A DNA stretch of 64,000 nucleotides from Armatimonadota bacterium (GTDB lineage: Bacteria > Armatimonadota > Fimbriimonadia > Fimbriimonadales > Fimbriimonadaceae), in assembly GCA_027451905.1 (NCBI GenBank), contig DAIDHV010000003.1, positions 248,001-312,000 of the forward strand. Reading direction: 5' to 3'. The notes under the pieces were generated by a model. The model was not told the origin of the DNA. It saw only the letters and a list, made by a program, of their open reading frames with translations, and made no database searches. Shown piece after piece: positions 8,533-16,548 of the stretch. The translations under genes and the position numbers were made by a program. The stretch's first letter is position 1. Each line of letters begins with the position of its first letter.

Positions 8533-9359
8533 TGGCGAACTATACTGCAGCCGACGTTAAGAGGCTTCGAGAAGATACGGACGCCCCCATGCTTGAGTGC
8601 AAGCATGCCTTAGAGGAGGCGGATGGAGACTTTGAAAAAGCCAAACAGCTTCTGAGAGAAAAAGGCAAGGCAGCTGCCGCAAAAAGGGCCGATCGGTCTA
8701 CTAGCGCGGGGGTCGTTGCCATCTCCGTTAGCCCCGATAAAAAGAGAGTCGGCGCGGTTGTCTTAGAATCCGAGACTGATTTTGTTGCCAAAAACGAGCA
8801 GTTTGTAGCTCTTGCCGAAGAAATTGCAGGCATTTATCAAAATGAGGATCCTGGGACTGATCCACTTGCCGTCACCAAAAATGGAAAGTCGGTTGGCACT
8901 TTGGTTGAAGAGGCAGTGGCAAAAATTCGAGAGAATATCAAGGTTTCTAAAGCCCTACACCTCAAAACGGATGGTTCGGTTGAGTTTTACGTTCATCATG
9001 ACCGCACCAAGGGTGCCCTTGTTTTGGTTGGGGGCCCAAGCGGCTCTGTAACTAGGTCTATTGCCATTCAGGTGGTGACTAATCCCCCAGAAGTGGTTAG
9101 CAAAGAAGACTTGAGCCAAGAGGCATTGAACCGTGAAATTGAGACCGAAACTCAGCGGGCCATTTTAGAAGGCAAAGATGAAAAGATTGCCAAGAACATT
9201 GCAACTGGTCGCGTCAACAAGGAATTTGTAAAGAGGGCAGCACTCTTAGAACAGCCTTACTATGCCGATCTTGCCAAATCGGTAGGACAATACTTGCAAG
9301 AGAACTCAAAAGAGTCCAAAATCACCGACTTCAGATATTTCCAGGTTGGTGGAAACTAA
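8532..9359 (+). CDS. tsf: Elongation factor Ts
   Basis: EF-Ts, the GDP/GTP exchange factor for EF-Tu. The N-terminal UBA-like part TAADVKRLREDTDAPMLECK is the family signature, with LLREKGKAAAAKRADR and ETDFVAKNEQF (second signature, which contacts EF-Tu) following. 275 residues, close to the E. coli length. Coupled to rpsB by TAATG and followed by a strong intrinsic terminator, so rpsB-tsf forms its own transcription unit. Confidence 0.97.
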   Translation: MANYTAADVKRLREDTDAPMLECKHALEEADGDFEKAKQLLREKGKAAAAKRADRSTSAGVVAISVSPDKKRVGAVVLESETDFVAKNEQFVALAEEIAGIYQNEDPGTDPLAVTKNGKSVGTLVEEAVAKIRENIKVSKALHLKTDGSVEFYVHHDRTKGALVLVGGPSGSVTRSIAIQVVTNPPEVVSKEDLSQEALNREIETETQRAILEGKDEKIAKNIATGRVNKEFVKRAALLEQPYYADLAKSVGQYLQENSKESKITDFRYFQVGGN

Positions 9360-9368
9360 GCATAAAAC

Positions 9369-9401
9369 CGGCTCCTTGCTGTAGCAAGGGGCCGATTTTT
9401 T
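9369..9401 (+). terminator. Intrinsic terminator after tsf
   Basis: An 11-bp GC-rich stem (CGGCTCCTTGC with GCAAGGGGCCG, one G-T pair) closed by a TGTA loop, followed by A and six T. It ends the rpsB-tsf transcript; pyrH starts 20 bases later. Confidence 0.9.
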
Positions 9402-9421
9402 AGGCAACCAATGATCAAGCA

Positions 9422-10144
9422 ATGCAAAGAAAGCCTTATCATCGAGTTTTAATCAAGTTAAGCGGCGAGGCATTAGCGGGAGATCTTGGATTTGGCATTG
9501 ATCCCGAGGTTGCCAACTACATTGCCCACGAGGTTGTCGAGGTTCAAGAAAGTGGCAGGGAAGTTGCCCTTGTTGTAGGGGGTGGCAATTTCATTCGAGG
9601 AGAGACCTTTGCCGAGAAAGGTGGCCTTGACCGAGCGGTTGCCGACCATATGGGCATGCTAGGAACCCTTATGAATGCGCTTGCTTTGCAATCTGCAATC
9701 GAAAAAGCTGGATCCTATGTTCGAGTGCAAAGCGCAATTGCAATCTCTCAGGTTGCAGAAAGTTTTATTAGAAGAAGGGCGATTCGGCACCTAGAAAAGA
9801 ATCGAGTCGTTGTGTTTGCAAGTGGAACTGGCAACCCCTATTTCACCACCGATACGGCTGCCGTTCTTCGTGCTCTAGAAATCGAAGCTGAGGTTCTGAT
9901 CAAAGCGACCAAAGTCGACGGAGTGTATACAAAGGATCCGAAGAAAGATCATACTGCCACGCGGTATGAGTTTATCAATTACTCGGATGCAATTTCAAAA
10001 AAGCTCGCGGTTATGGATCAAACCGCGTTCACGATGTGTCAGGAACATCACATGCCGGTGATTGTTCTTGACTTTAATAGTCCAGGGAGCTTGCTGAAGG
10101 CGGTGACGGGTCAGCAAGTGGGAACCTTGGTTGGAGGCGAATAA
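9422..10144 (+). CDS. pyrH: UMP kinase
   Basis: Bacterial hexameric UMP kinase of the amino acid kinase fold, making UDP for pyrimidine nucleotides. Visible are the phosphate loop VLIKLSGEALAG, VVGGGNFIRG, ADHMGMLGTLMNALALQ (UMP site), FASGTGNPYFTTDTAA and the KATKVDGVYTKDPKKD motif. 240 residues, the usual length. No clear Shine-Dalgarno precedes the ATG. The stop overlaps the ATG of frr (TAATG), as in many bacteria. Confidence 0.97.
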   Translation: MQRKPYHRVLIKLSGEALAGDLGFGIDPEVANYIAHEVVEVQESGREVALVVGGGNFIRGETFAEKGGLDRAVADHMGMLGTLMNALALQSAIEKAGSYVRVQSAIAISQVAESFIRRRAIRHLEKNRVVVFASGTGNPYFTTDTAAVLRALEIEAEVLIKATKVDGVYTKDPKKDHTATRYEFINYSDAISKKLAVMDQTAFTMCQEHHMPVIVLDFNSPGSLLKAVTGQQVGTLVGGE

Positions 10145-10704
10145 TGTCTGTTGATGAAATACTGCACGACGCAGAAAGAAAAATGAAAGGCGCAATCGAA
10201 CATATGGTTCATGATTTTGGGACGTATCGCACGGGCCGTGCAAACGCGGGTGTTTTAGATCGTGTCCATGTGGAAGCTTACGGGGCAGAAACACCAATCA
10301 ATCAGGTTGCCAATATCAGCATTCCTGAACCACGGCAGATTTTTATTCAGCCCTATGACCGATCCTTGGTACCAGCTATCGAAAGGGCAATCCTTAAAAG
10401 TGATCTTGGATTAAGCCCCGTCAATGATGGCACTGGAATCCGGTTGAACTTTCCGGCAATGACGGAAGAGCGCCGCAAGGAGATGGTGAAGCAGGTTCAT
10501 GCTCGCGCTGAACAGTGCCGCATTGCGGTGCGAAACGTACGCCGGGATGCCAACGAACACATCAAAGGACTTGAAAAGAAGAAAGAGATCACGACCGACG
10601 ACGTGAAACACGCCGAAACCCGTTCTCAGAAGGTAACGGATGGATTTATCTCTCAAATAGACGACCTGTCTAAAAAGAAAGAGCAAGAACTGCTCAGCGT
10701 TTAG
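10144..10704 (+). CDS. frr: Ribosome recycling factor
   Basis: The 186-residue protein matches RRF throughout: FGTYRTGRANAGVLDRVHV, INQVANISIPEPRQIFIQPYD, LSPVNDGTGIRLNFPAMTEERRKEM and VRNVRRDANEHIKGLEK. RRF splits the post-termination ribosome with EF-G. Coupled to pyrH by a one-base stop/start overlap and followed after 16 bases by uppS. Confidence 0.97.
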   Translation: MSVDEILHDAERKMKGAIEHMVHDFGTYRTGRANAGVLDRVHVEAYGAETPINQVANISIPEPRQIFIQPYDRSLVPAIERAILKSDLGLSPVNDGTGIRLNFPAMTEERRKEMVKQVHARAEQCRIAVRNVRRDANEHIKGLEKKKEITTDDVKHAETRSQKVTDGFISQIDDLSKKKEQELLSV

Positions 10705-10720
10705 GCGTTGCCATTCACTC

Positions 10721-11482
10721 ATGGTAAACCCAGAAAACCGGATGAACGCCATTCAACTGCAGGCAAAATCGTTGGGCATTGACCTAGACGCATTGCCATC
10801 TCATATTGCTGTGATCATGGACGGCAATGGACGATGGGCAAAAAAGAGGGGGCTTGTCAGATTGCTAGGGCATCGAGAAGGGTACAAAACGCTCAGGAGG
10901 GTCCTTCTGGATTGCTCTGAACTTGGCATCCAATACCTAACCGTTTACGCATTTTCCTCAGAAAATTGGCGGAGGCCGCAAGAGGAAGTATCGGGGCTGA
11001 TGGCCCTCATCGAAGCCGCCGCAAGAGATGAATTGCGCTTGATGCACCAGAACAATGTGCGGGTTCGAGTGGCAGGAAGGGTTTCCGAGGTTCCACAGGG
11101 TTTGCAAAACGCCTTGCACCATGGAATTGAAACAACTCGCTCTAATTCGGGAATCACTTTTACCCTTGCCATCAATTATGGGGGAAGGGCAGAAATTGTG
11201 GACGCAGTAAAAACCCTCATCAAGCAAGGGATTGATGCGGAGCAAGTATCGGAAGAACTGATTTCAGCAAATCTTTATAACCCCGACATCCCCGACCCCG
11301 ATCTCATGGTTCGCACGGCAGGCGAGATGCGCTGGAGTAACTTTTTGGTGTGGCAATCTAGCTACAGCGAGTTGTACGTTACGGAAAAGTCATGGCCAGA
11401 ATTTGGTACGGACCAGCTCCTTGAAGGCATTTGTCAGTACCAGGGCAGAATCAGAAAGTTTGGTGCCGTGGTCGATGACTAG
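10721..11482 (+). CDS. uppS: Undecaprenyl diphosphate synthase (cis-prenyltransferase)
   Basis: Makes the C55 carrier lipid for peptidoglycan and O-antigen. The active-site motif HIAVIMDGNGRWAKKRGL holds the catalytic Asp and is followed by GHREGYKTLRR, VYAFSSENWRRP and the C-terminal signature PDLMVRTAGEMRWSNFLVWQ with SELYV. 253 residues, family-typical. The family consensus at the second signature is RTGGE; here it reads RTAGE, a mild change. The start may be ATG 10721 or the in-frame ATG at 10742. Last gene of the pyrH-frr-uppS unit. Confidence 0.95.
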   Translation: MVNPENRMNAIQLQAKSLGIDLDALPSHIAVIMDGNGRWAKKRGLVRLLGHREGYKTLRRVLLDCSELGIQYLTVYAFSSENWRRPQEEVSGLMALIEAAARDELRLMHQNNVRVRVAGRVSEVPQGLQNALHHGIETTRSNSGITFTLAINYGGRAEIVDAVKTLIKQGIDAEQVSEELISANLYNPDIPDPDLMVRTAGEMRWSNFLVWQSSYSELYVTEKSWPEFGTDQLLEGICQYQGRIRKFGAVVDD

Positions 11483-11541
11483 GAACTTTGCTACCCCAAG
11501 CCTCGTTTGATTTTTTAGCCCCTTAAGGAAAACAATTTAAG

Positions 11542-12129
11542 ATGATTGCACCATTGATAGCCACAATTCTTGTGAGTAGCCCAAGCACCGGGTTAACTGG
11601 CGGAATCTTCCATTGCGTCTCGACCCATGATGCCTATGATAAACCATTCGATACGATTGATTACAAAGGGATCCGTTACGGCACATGTTGCGCCGGGTGT
11701 GCACCCCAGTTTGACCGCCATCCCGATGCGATGATTGCCGCCGACAAGAAACTTGGTAAATTGTTTGGAGAATCCCTCTTTGATATGGTTTCTGGCAAGA
11801 GAATCACCGAGAAAGAGTCCAAATCTCATTTTGATTACCAGGGAATTCGGTACCTATTCCAGTCAACTCATGATGAAGCTTTGTTCAAAAGCAGTCCAAC
11901 AAAGTACACCCAAGCCCCTAAGAAGGAACTTCTTCATTGCCCCGTTTACGATCAAGACATTGCCAACATTGCTGATGCGGGAGGATTTGTTGACTTCAAA
12001 GGGACCCGTTATTACGTGTGTTGCTCTGACTGCTTGGCTGCGATGCATAAAGATGTCAGCAAGTACGTTGCAAAGCTTGAATCTAAAGCCAAAACCGCCC
12101 AGCCAGAAAAGAATGCTAAGCCTGGTTAG
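11542..12129 (+). CDS. YHS-like (TRASH-type) metal-binding protein, secreted
   Basis: The 195-residue protein starts with a short hydrophobic segment that may be a signal peptide. It then shows three related modules: FHCVSTHDAYDKP with YGTCCAGCAPQF, a middle module with DYQGIRYLF but without Cys pairs, and LLHCPVYDQDI with YYVCCSDCLAAM. The pattern Cys-x-Val, then Tyr-x-Cys-Cys-x-x-Cys, is that of YHS/TRASH domains, which bind metal ions, often copper or iron. The last 20 residues are Lys/Ala rich. Expected in the envelope; the metal cannot be told. It stands alone behind uppS, with a possible SD AAGGA. Confidence 0.6.
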   Translation: MIAPLIATILVSSPSTGLTGGIFHCVSTHDAYDKPFDTIDYKGIRYGTCCAGCAPQFDRHPDAMIAADKKLGKLFGESLFDMVSGKRITEKESKSHFDYQGIRYLFQSTHDEALFKSSPTKYTQAPKKELLHCPVYDQDIANIADAGGFVDFKGTRYYVCCSDCLAAMHKDVSKYVAKLESKAKTAQPEKNAKPG

Positions 12130-12333
12130 TATTAGTCTCAACTGGGAAGTGTTGTGCAACGTCCACTTAGGCAGGGGACTCGTTTCACTCATTCCGAGCG
12201 GTCGGTACTTCTTTCAATTCTTTCCTTAGCACCCGGTGGATTGTCCTTCATCAGCCGCTTCGGTAAAGGCGCACGAAGGGGCGCTTGCCGGCGCCATTAA
12301 CTTGAAGTCGCTTTCTTCGCCTTGAAGTGCTTT

Positions 12334-13389
12334 CTAGAAGTGCCCAGGATATAGTTTAGATTCGTCGTCGCTATATGGAAAGGTTAGCCAAGGTAAATGA
12401 AAGCGAGAGAAGACAATCGTCGGATGATTAGTGTCAAGAACACTCAGTGTCTTACTTAATGCCTTATAATGTTTAGATCGAGTTCCTTTATCAAGATTGA
12501 CCGTCGCTTGATAATCTAGATCAAGACACGTTTTGACGAGGCTTGACGCGGTGGGAATCAACTTCGCATTGATACTAATATCTCCGGATTCTGACTTACT
12601 GTAAACTTGCGCAAGCAGGTCATTCGTTGCAACCATGTAGGCCTGCTTAGCAAATTCAATTTGTTCGGGATTTTGGTTAAACATTTCTCGGACGGCACGT
12701 TGGTCTTGATCTTCAAAATGAGCGATTAAAAAGTCGCAGGTTTTCATGGCTCTTTTTCGAAAATCCGCAGAATTAAAAACTAGGTGGTAGCCGGATTTGT
12801 TCTCGGTCACATCTGCCCCGATAGCCTGTGCGATGGCGTGAACAAAAATGCATTCTCTTGCCGGTCGAACATCGATCAAGAGTGGAATTGATCCAAAAAA
12901 GGGTGAGAAGTGGAGGGGTTGCCTAAGTAGGTCACGGGCAAAAGTGACCAAACTCGTCGGCACCGGTGAGATTCCAAGAGTCCAAACCAATCCATCCTTT
13001 GCATAAAGTTGTCTTGTGTTTTTCAGAGAACTTGAGGCGGTCCTCGCCTTATTTATTTCAGTATTTTGCTGATTCTGAGGTGGGCTTAAAATGCCGACAG
13101 GCCAGCGAGCATTACTAAACGCAAAATATCCCTTGGTGGGATTTGTGAACCCCGCCAAGCGTGCCAAAGTGACACTTGCCGAACCTCTACTAAGTGAAAC
13201 TGAAAAGGAAGGTACTTTTTGCGACTCTCCAAGAGAGACTAAATTTGGAATAACCACAATTGGATCTCGTGTAATGCTCCGCACAAATTTAACAAAATTT
13301 GACAACGAACCACCGGAAAATTGAACAGGACTTGCCTTCGAGACTTGCGGGTGCAAAAGAGCAAGTAGAAAGAAGGATGATGCTAGCAT
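12334..13389 (-). CDS. Secreted protein, paralogue of the gene at 13412
   Basis: 351 residues with a signal peptide (SSFFLLALLHPQVSKA). The mature N-terminus has GGSLSNFVKFVRSITRDPIV, a beta-alpha layout like the short STN domain of secretins and TonB-dependent receptors (inference). It shares KGYFAFSNARW, KDGLVW, AIGADVTENKSGYHL, FRKRAMKTC and DTNHPTIVF with the neighbour upstream at matching spacing, so the two arose by tandem duplication. The function is unknown. It is the third gene of a minus-strand run starting at 15132; the gap to its neighbour is only 22 bases. Confidence 0.6.
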   Translation of the reverse strand: MLASSFFLLALLHPQVSKASPVQFSGGSLSNFVKFVRSITRDPIVVIPNLVSLGESQKVPSFSVSLSRGSASVTLARLAGFTNPTKGYFAFSNARWPVGILSPPQNQQNTEINKARTASSSLKNTRQLYAKDGLVWTLGISPVPTSLVTFARDLLRQPLHFSPFFGSIPLLIDVRPARECIFVHAIAQAIGADVTENKSGYHLVFNSADFRKRAMKTCDFLIAHFEDQDQRAVREMFNQNPEQIEFAKQAYMVATNDLLAQVYSKSESGDISINAKLIPTASSLVKTCLDLDYQATVNLDKGTRSKHYKALSKTLSVLDTNHPTIVFSRFHLPWLTFPYSDDESKLYPGHF

Positions 13390-13411
13390 GAGTTCAAAGG
13401 GCTACCAATTT

Positions 13412-14497
13412 CTAGTTAAATTCTCCGAAGACTTCCATTTGAGTTCCATGATCAATGAATCCCAGAAGTGGCAGGGCAAAGTTGTCAATCTGAATAATTG
13501 GGTGAGTCACATCCAGCTGAGACAAGGCATCTCGATACTGATTTGTTTGAGGCCCAATACGCCCTCCGTCGGACCGCAAACAGGCTCTTCCATAGCTATT
13601 TAGAAACTCTACGATTGTTTCGTTTGCTCCAGGAAAGTGCGAGGCATACTCAATGCTGTCATTCATACCTTTCGCATCAAAAATCTTCGTCACCTGGAGA
13701 TCGGGTAGGTTTTTGTAAACTTCGGCACCCAAATTCCAACTGAAGAGATGACTTATCTGAGTTTGCGCGTGTACTGAACTTGAAGCACTGAGGTGCTCGG
13801 ACATGTATACGCAAGTCGAAACCGCCCTTTTACGAAATACGCTTGGGTCGAGTTTAAGCTTGTATTCTGTCGGAGTCTCGGTGAATTGAGCGCCGATGGC
13901 CCGGGCAAGAATCTTAAGAAAAAGATAGTCACGTGTTTTCGGACAAGAAGCCACTACGTTCAGCATGAGTAGAAATGGCGAAATCGACAATTTTTTGGCA
14001 AATTTTAATTCGAGAAGCTGTACGGGCCGGAATGTTACCACGGGGCGCCCAGTTAGTCGCACAAAGCCATTTTTGACCATCAGTCTTTTTGGAGGCACAA
14101 AATTGGGTCGTTGTTTAGTTGGAAGGAGGAAGACCGAATTTGCTCTTTCCAAAGTTTTGCGCTTGCCGTGGTAAAAGAATGCAAAACCAGTATTTTGATC
14201 GAGAACTTCTGGGCTCCATCGACCAAATGAAAAAGCAAAGTAGTTTTTCCGATTTTGCCCAAGGCCAAGTTGATTACCCAATTCGACCCTGAGGTTAGCT
14301 CTGGTACTTGCGGAAAATTTAAATGCATTAACGGGTTCAGGATCACCGCCCGCCGTTCGTGAAGTTAAAAAAACAACCGGCTCTTTCGCAAAACGCGAAA
14401 CTGTGGCCACAAAATCTGAAACGCTACCTCCTGGGAATGTGATCTCAGGAGGGCGAGGACAAATTGTGAATACTGCGGCTACTAGGGCGGTGAACAT
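13412..14497 (-). CDS. Secreted protein, paralogue of the gene at 12334
   Basis: 361 residues beginning with a short hydrophobic signal segment (FTALVAAVFTI). The mature part shows GGSVSDFVATVSRFAKEPVVF (STN-like), KNYFAFSFGRW, VKNGFVR, ARAIGAQFTETPTEYKL, FRKRAVSTC and DVTHPIIQI, the same motifs in the same order as the next gene downstream. No enzyme signature is visible. It lies 50 bases behind the phase-variable-looking gene at 15132 and is probably on the same transcript. Confidence 0.6.
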   Translation of the reverse strand: MFTALVAAVFTICPRPPEITFPGGSVSDFVATVSRFAKEPVVFLTSRTAGGDPEPVNAFKFSASTRANLRVELGNQLGLGQNRKNYFAFSFGRWSPEVLDQNTGFAFFYHGKRKTLERANSVFLLPTKQRPNFVPPKRLMVKNGFVRLTGRPVVTFRPVQLLELKFAKKLSISPFLLMLNVVASCPKTRDYLFLKILARAIGAQFTETPTEYKLKLDPSVFRKRAVSTCVYMSEHLSASSSVHAQTQISHLFSWNLGAEVYKNLPDLQVTKIFDAKGMNDSIEYASHFPGANETIVEFLNSYGRACLRSDGGRIGPQTNQYRDALSQLDVTHPIIQIDNFALPLLGFIDHGTQMEVFGEFN

Positions 14498-14547
14498 GAT
14501 ACTTTCTTTCTCTATGGCAAAATCGTCAGATGACGCGTTGCGGGTTC

Positions 14548-15132
14548 CTATTTCCCGGTGGGAGGAGGAGGTGGTGGGGTCAACGTCGGTCTCACCTCCA
14601 CGTTAAGCGTGGCAGTTTGAGGCGGGTCAACTAAAGTTACAATCGACTGCCCTTGATCCAAAAATGTCCACGTGTCAACGTATACTTTCGTATACTTATT
14701 AACCAGGTTTGGGTCGGTGACTACAATGGAGTTAAGGTTGCTCAATATTGTTTGGGTTGCAGTCAGTGTCCCTGTTTGACCGTTGATGCCGGTCACGGAT
14801 GTTGGACCAACCGGTGTGCCAGAGTTTAGAGTAGTGAGTACTGCCATTTCCGTTGGGTCAACTAGTTGAACCAGGGTTTTCGGTGAAATATTCTCGGTAT
14901 AGGTGTCCATATCTGTGACCGATCCGACTTCAGAGAACTGAAACTGCCTGGTGCCAATGATCGTGTTGCCGACAACAGTTGTATTGGGCTCGGCAGGTCC
15001 GAATTTAAGCGTATGGCTCATCGGTGGATAGTTACTGTAAGGAGTGTAGCCGTTATATTGGCCAAAGGACAGCGAAGCAACTCCGCCGAGAGTCAATATT
15101 GCGAGTCCTCTAAGAATTAGGCTACATTTCAA
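14548..15132 (-). CDS. Secreted Pro-tailed protein, possibly phase-variable
   Basis: The 194-residue frame begins at TTG 15132 with a clear signal peptide (LILRGLAILTLGGVASLSFG). The rest has related beta-like units built around LVDPTEMAVLTT and LVDPPQTATLNV, and a tail of six Pro. No family recognised. TTG 15132 has no ribosome site. A good one, AAGGAG with GTG at 15184, lies upstream but is separated by an 8.8-copy pentanucleotide tract, and as sequenced GTG reads into TAG after 20 codons. Gain of one repeat unit or loss of two would join GTG to this frame. See the repeat entry. First gene of a three-gene secreted-protein run. Confidence 0.6.
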   Translation of the reverse strand: MKCSLILRGLAILTLGGVASLSFGQYNGYTPYSNYPPMSHTLKFGPAEPNTTVVGNTIIGTRQFQFSEVGSVTDMDTYTENISPKTLVQLVDPTEMAVLTTLNSGTPVGPTSVTGINGQTGTLTATQTILSNLNSIVVTDPNLVNKYTKVYVDTWTFLDQGQSIVTLVDPPQTATLNVEVRPTLTPPPPPPTGK

Positions 15133-15137
15133 ACAAG

Positions 15138-15181
15138 GATTTGATTTGATTTGATTTGATTTGATTTGATTTGATTTGATT
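15138..15181. repeat. Pentanucleotide tract (GATTT)8.8 at a translation start
   Basis: 44 bases of perfect GATTT repeats (AAATC on the coding minus strand). It lies between AAGGAG/GTG (GTG at 15184-15182) and the signal-peptide frame starting at 15132. The unit length of 5 means each slip changes the frame, as in bacterial contingency loci. Confidence 0.9.
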
Positions 15182-15200
15182 CACTTCAATCTCCTTGGTA

Positions 15201-15220
15201 ATTATACTGCATTTTGTGAA
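15201..15220 (-). promoter_or_regulatory. Promoter-like element of the 15132 gene
   Basis: On the minus strand TTCACAAAATG is followed by CAG and TATAATTA; the -10 TATAAT is 15206-15201. Transcription should start close to the AAGGAG box, giving a very short leader. The element is nearly identical to that at 7452. Confidence 0.5.
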
Positions 15221-15460
15221 TATTGTGTGTTCGTTGCTTGCTTCGCAAGCATCTAGCATCGATCAACTTATAGGTAAATCCAACTTTACTTTCGGTGCGC
15301 GCAAGCCAAATTCTATTTCTCCAAAAGTCATGTCAAGCGTAATGTCAGGAGACATTAGCCTTCCGCTGGCTATGTCTCTCAACAGTGAAATTCTGGCAGA
15401 CCGCCATCCTCAACAGCGCAGATGAGGTGGAGAATAAGAAGGATTCGGTCGTCGTTGCGT

Positions 15461-16276
15461 TCAGTCGCAAAGGTAGTACCAACTAGAGCCATTGGGGTCA
15501 GAGGAAGGATCACCACTTTTGTGGCCATCGGGAGAGACAACGGTTGCATCAAACTGACCGCTCGAGGTCACTGACTTGGCATGGCTATCAGAAAAGATGA
15601 CGGTGCCGCCTATAGAACTCCATTGCTGATAGTAGTCATACGGCGCCGGGCAATCATAGCCATACTTAGCGCAGCCTGGATCAAACTGCTTGGCAAAAAA
15701 GGGCATCATTTCTAAACGGATAACCCTAGAGTCGGAGGGAAACTCAATACTACTCACGTTAACGGATTGAGTCACGTCAAATTGTTGTAAAAACGGGTTG
15801 TAAATCTGAAAAGAGTTGTCTTGAGAAGACTCATTGGCAACGGTTGTAAACATGCAATGATCAAACCGATAGGAACTGCCATAGGCTTGCCAATAGGTGG
15901 AAGCGCCTCCATTTTTGATGACTCCTGGGTCAATGGATAGGTAAGGACTTCCGTCATCAAGAGGGCTCTTAAAAATTTTATGGCTCTTGGTGTAGGGAAA
16001 CAGCAACACTTCGGTGCCATGGTGAACGGGCGGATTATAGATTGTTGGATCGCTATTATAGGCGTAAAAAATGGGCATTGTGTCGTCGTTATCGGTGTCG
16101 TACATCGTCACCGAAAGTCCGATCTGACTGGCATTGCTTAGGTCAACCGTTCGCTTTGCGGCATCTTTGGCAGAAGCAAAAACAGGGAACAGTATCGCCG
16201 CTAAAATCGCGATGATGGCAATAACTACGAGGAGCTCGATAAGGGTGAAACCGAGTTTGGTTGAGTGGTTTTTCAC
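15461..16276 (-). CDS. Pseudopilin (H-X9-DG type) behind a TPP riboswitch
   Basis: 271 residues from GTG 16276 (AAGGA 10 bases upstream). N-terminus: [18 protein letters not shown] with the +5 Glu, then [26 protein letters not shown], the N-methylated pilin helix of H-X9-DG/DUF1559 proteins. The C-terminal half has [16 protein letters not shown], corresponding to the DGH region, here SDSH. Such proteins are processed by prepilin peptidase and go to a type II secretion or pilus-like assembly; their individual jobs are unknown. The oddity is its leader: an intact-looking thiamine pyrophosphate riboswitch 65 bases ahead (16341-16430). Confidence 0.85.
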   Translation of the reverse strand: MKNHSTKLGFTLIELLVVIAIIAILAAILFPVFASAKDAAKRTVDLSNASQIGLSVTMYDTDNDDTMPIFYAYNSDPTIYNPPVHHGTEVLLFPYTKSHKIFKSPLDDGSPYLSIDPGVIKNGGASTYWQAYGSSYRFDHCMFTTVANESSQDNSFQIYNPFLQQFDVTQSVNVSSIEFPSDSRVIRLEMMPFFAKQFDPGCAKYGYDCPAPYDYYQQWSSIGGTVIFSDSHAKSVTSSGQFDATVVSPDGHKSGDPSSDPNGSSWYYLCD

Positions 16277-16278
16277 TT

Positions 16279-16335
16279 TGCATTTATCCTTGAGCCACCC
16301 AACGGTTCATTTTGGGCGGCTATCTTTTGGATAAG
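16279..16335 (-). promoter_or_regulatory. Likely expression platform of the TPP riboswitch
   Basis: Between the aptamer and the GTG start the minus strand carries a 10-bp hairpin (AGCCGCCCAA with TTGGGTGGCT, one G-T pair) and then AAGGATAA, the ribosome site. TTATCC, just after the aptamer, can pair with GGATAA, so translation could be blocked by sequestering that site. No T-run follows the hairpin, so control of translation rather than transcription is likelier. Confidence 0.5.
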
Positions 16336-16340
16336 CGCGT

Positions 16341-16430
16341 CCGCAATCCCTCCGTCGGTACTAACCGAATCAGGTTTAAGGGGTCATTTGGATTTCTCCA
16401 AAACTCTCAGCCATGGGCTCCCCCTGCGGG
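16341..16430 (-). ncRNA. TPP (thiamine pyrophosphate) riboswitch aptamer
   Basis: On the minus strand the order is CCGCA (P1), GGGGGAGCCC, ATGGCTGAGAG, a P3 hairpin (TTTGGA, GAAA, TCCAAA), ATGACCCC, AACCTGATTCGGTTAGTACC, GACGGAGGGA and TGCGG (P1'). GCTGAGA, ACCTGAT and the CG-AGGGA ending are the conserved bases of the THI element, and P1, P2 and P3 all pair. The variants are CGGAGGGA for the usual CGTAGGGA and TTAGTACC for TAATGCC. The downstream gene is a pseudopilin, not a thiamine gene. Confidence 0.9.
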
Positions 16431-16443
16431 TGATCTCAATTCC

Positions 16444-16449
16444 ATTATA
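16444..16449 (-). promoter_or_regulatory. -10 box of the riboswitch transcript
   Basis: TATAAT on the minus strand, about 15 bases ahead of the aptamer P1 strand. No good -35 is seen 17 bases upstream. Confidence 0.5.
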
Positions 16450-16548
16450 CGAAAGTTTTTTCATTCTTGCTGCTAATGAAAGTCAACGTAAGCTCAGAAT
16501 TCAAAGGATTTGCAATAGACAAATCTGCATTTGCGTCAATATATCGTA

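Noticed and set aside
15195-15425. A 76-codon plus frame opposite the phase-variable leader
   Set aside because: It starts inside the minus-strand promoter and has no Shine-Dalgarno or known motif.
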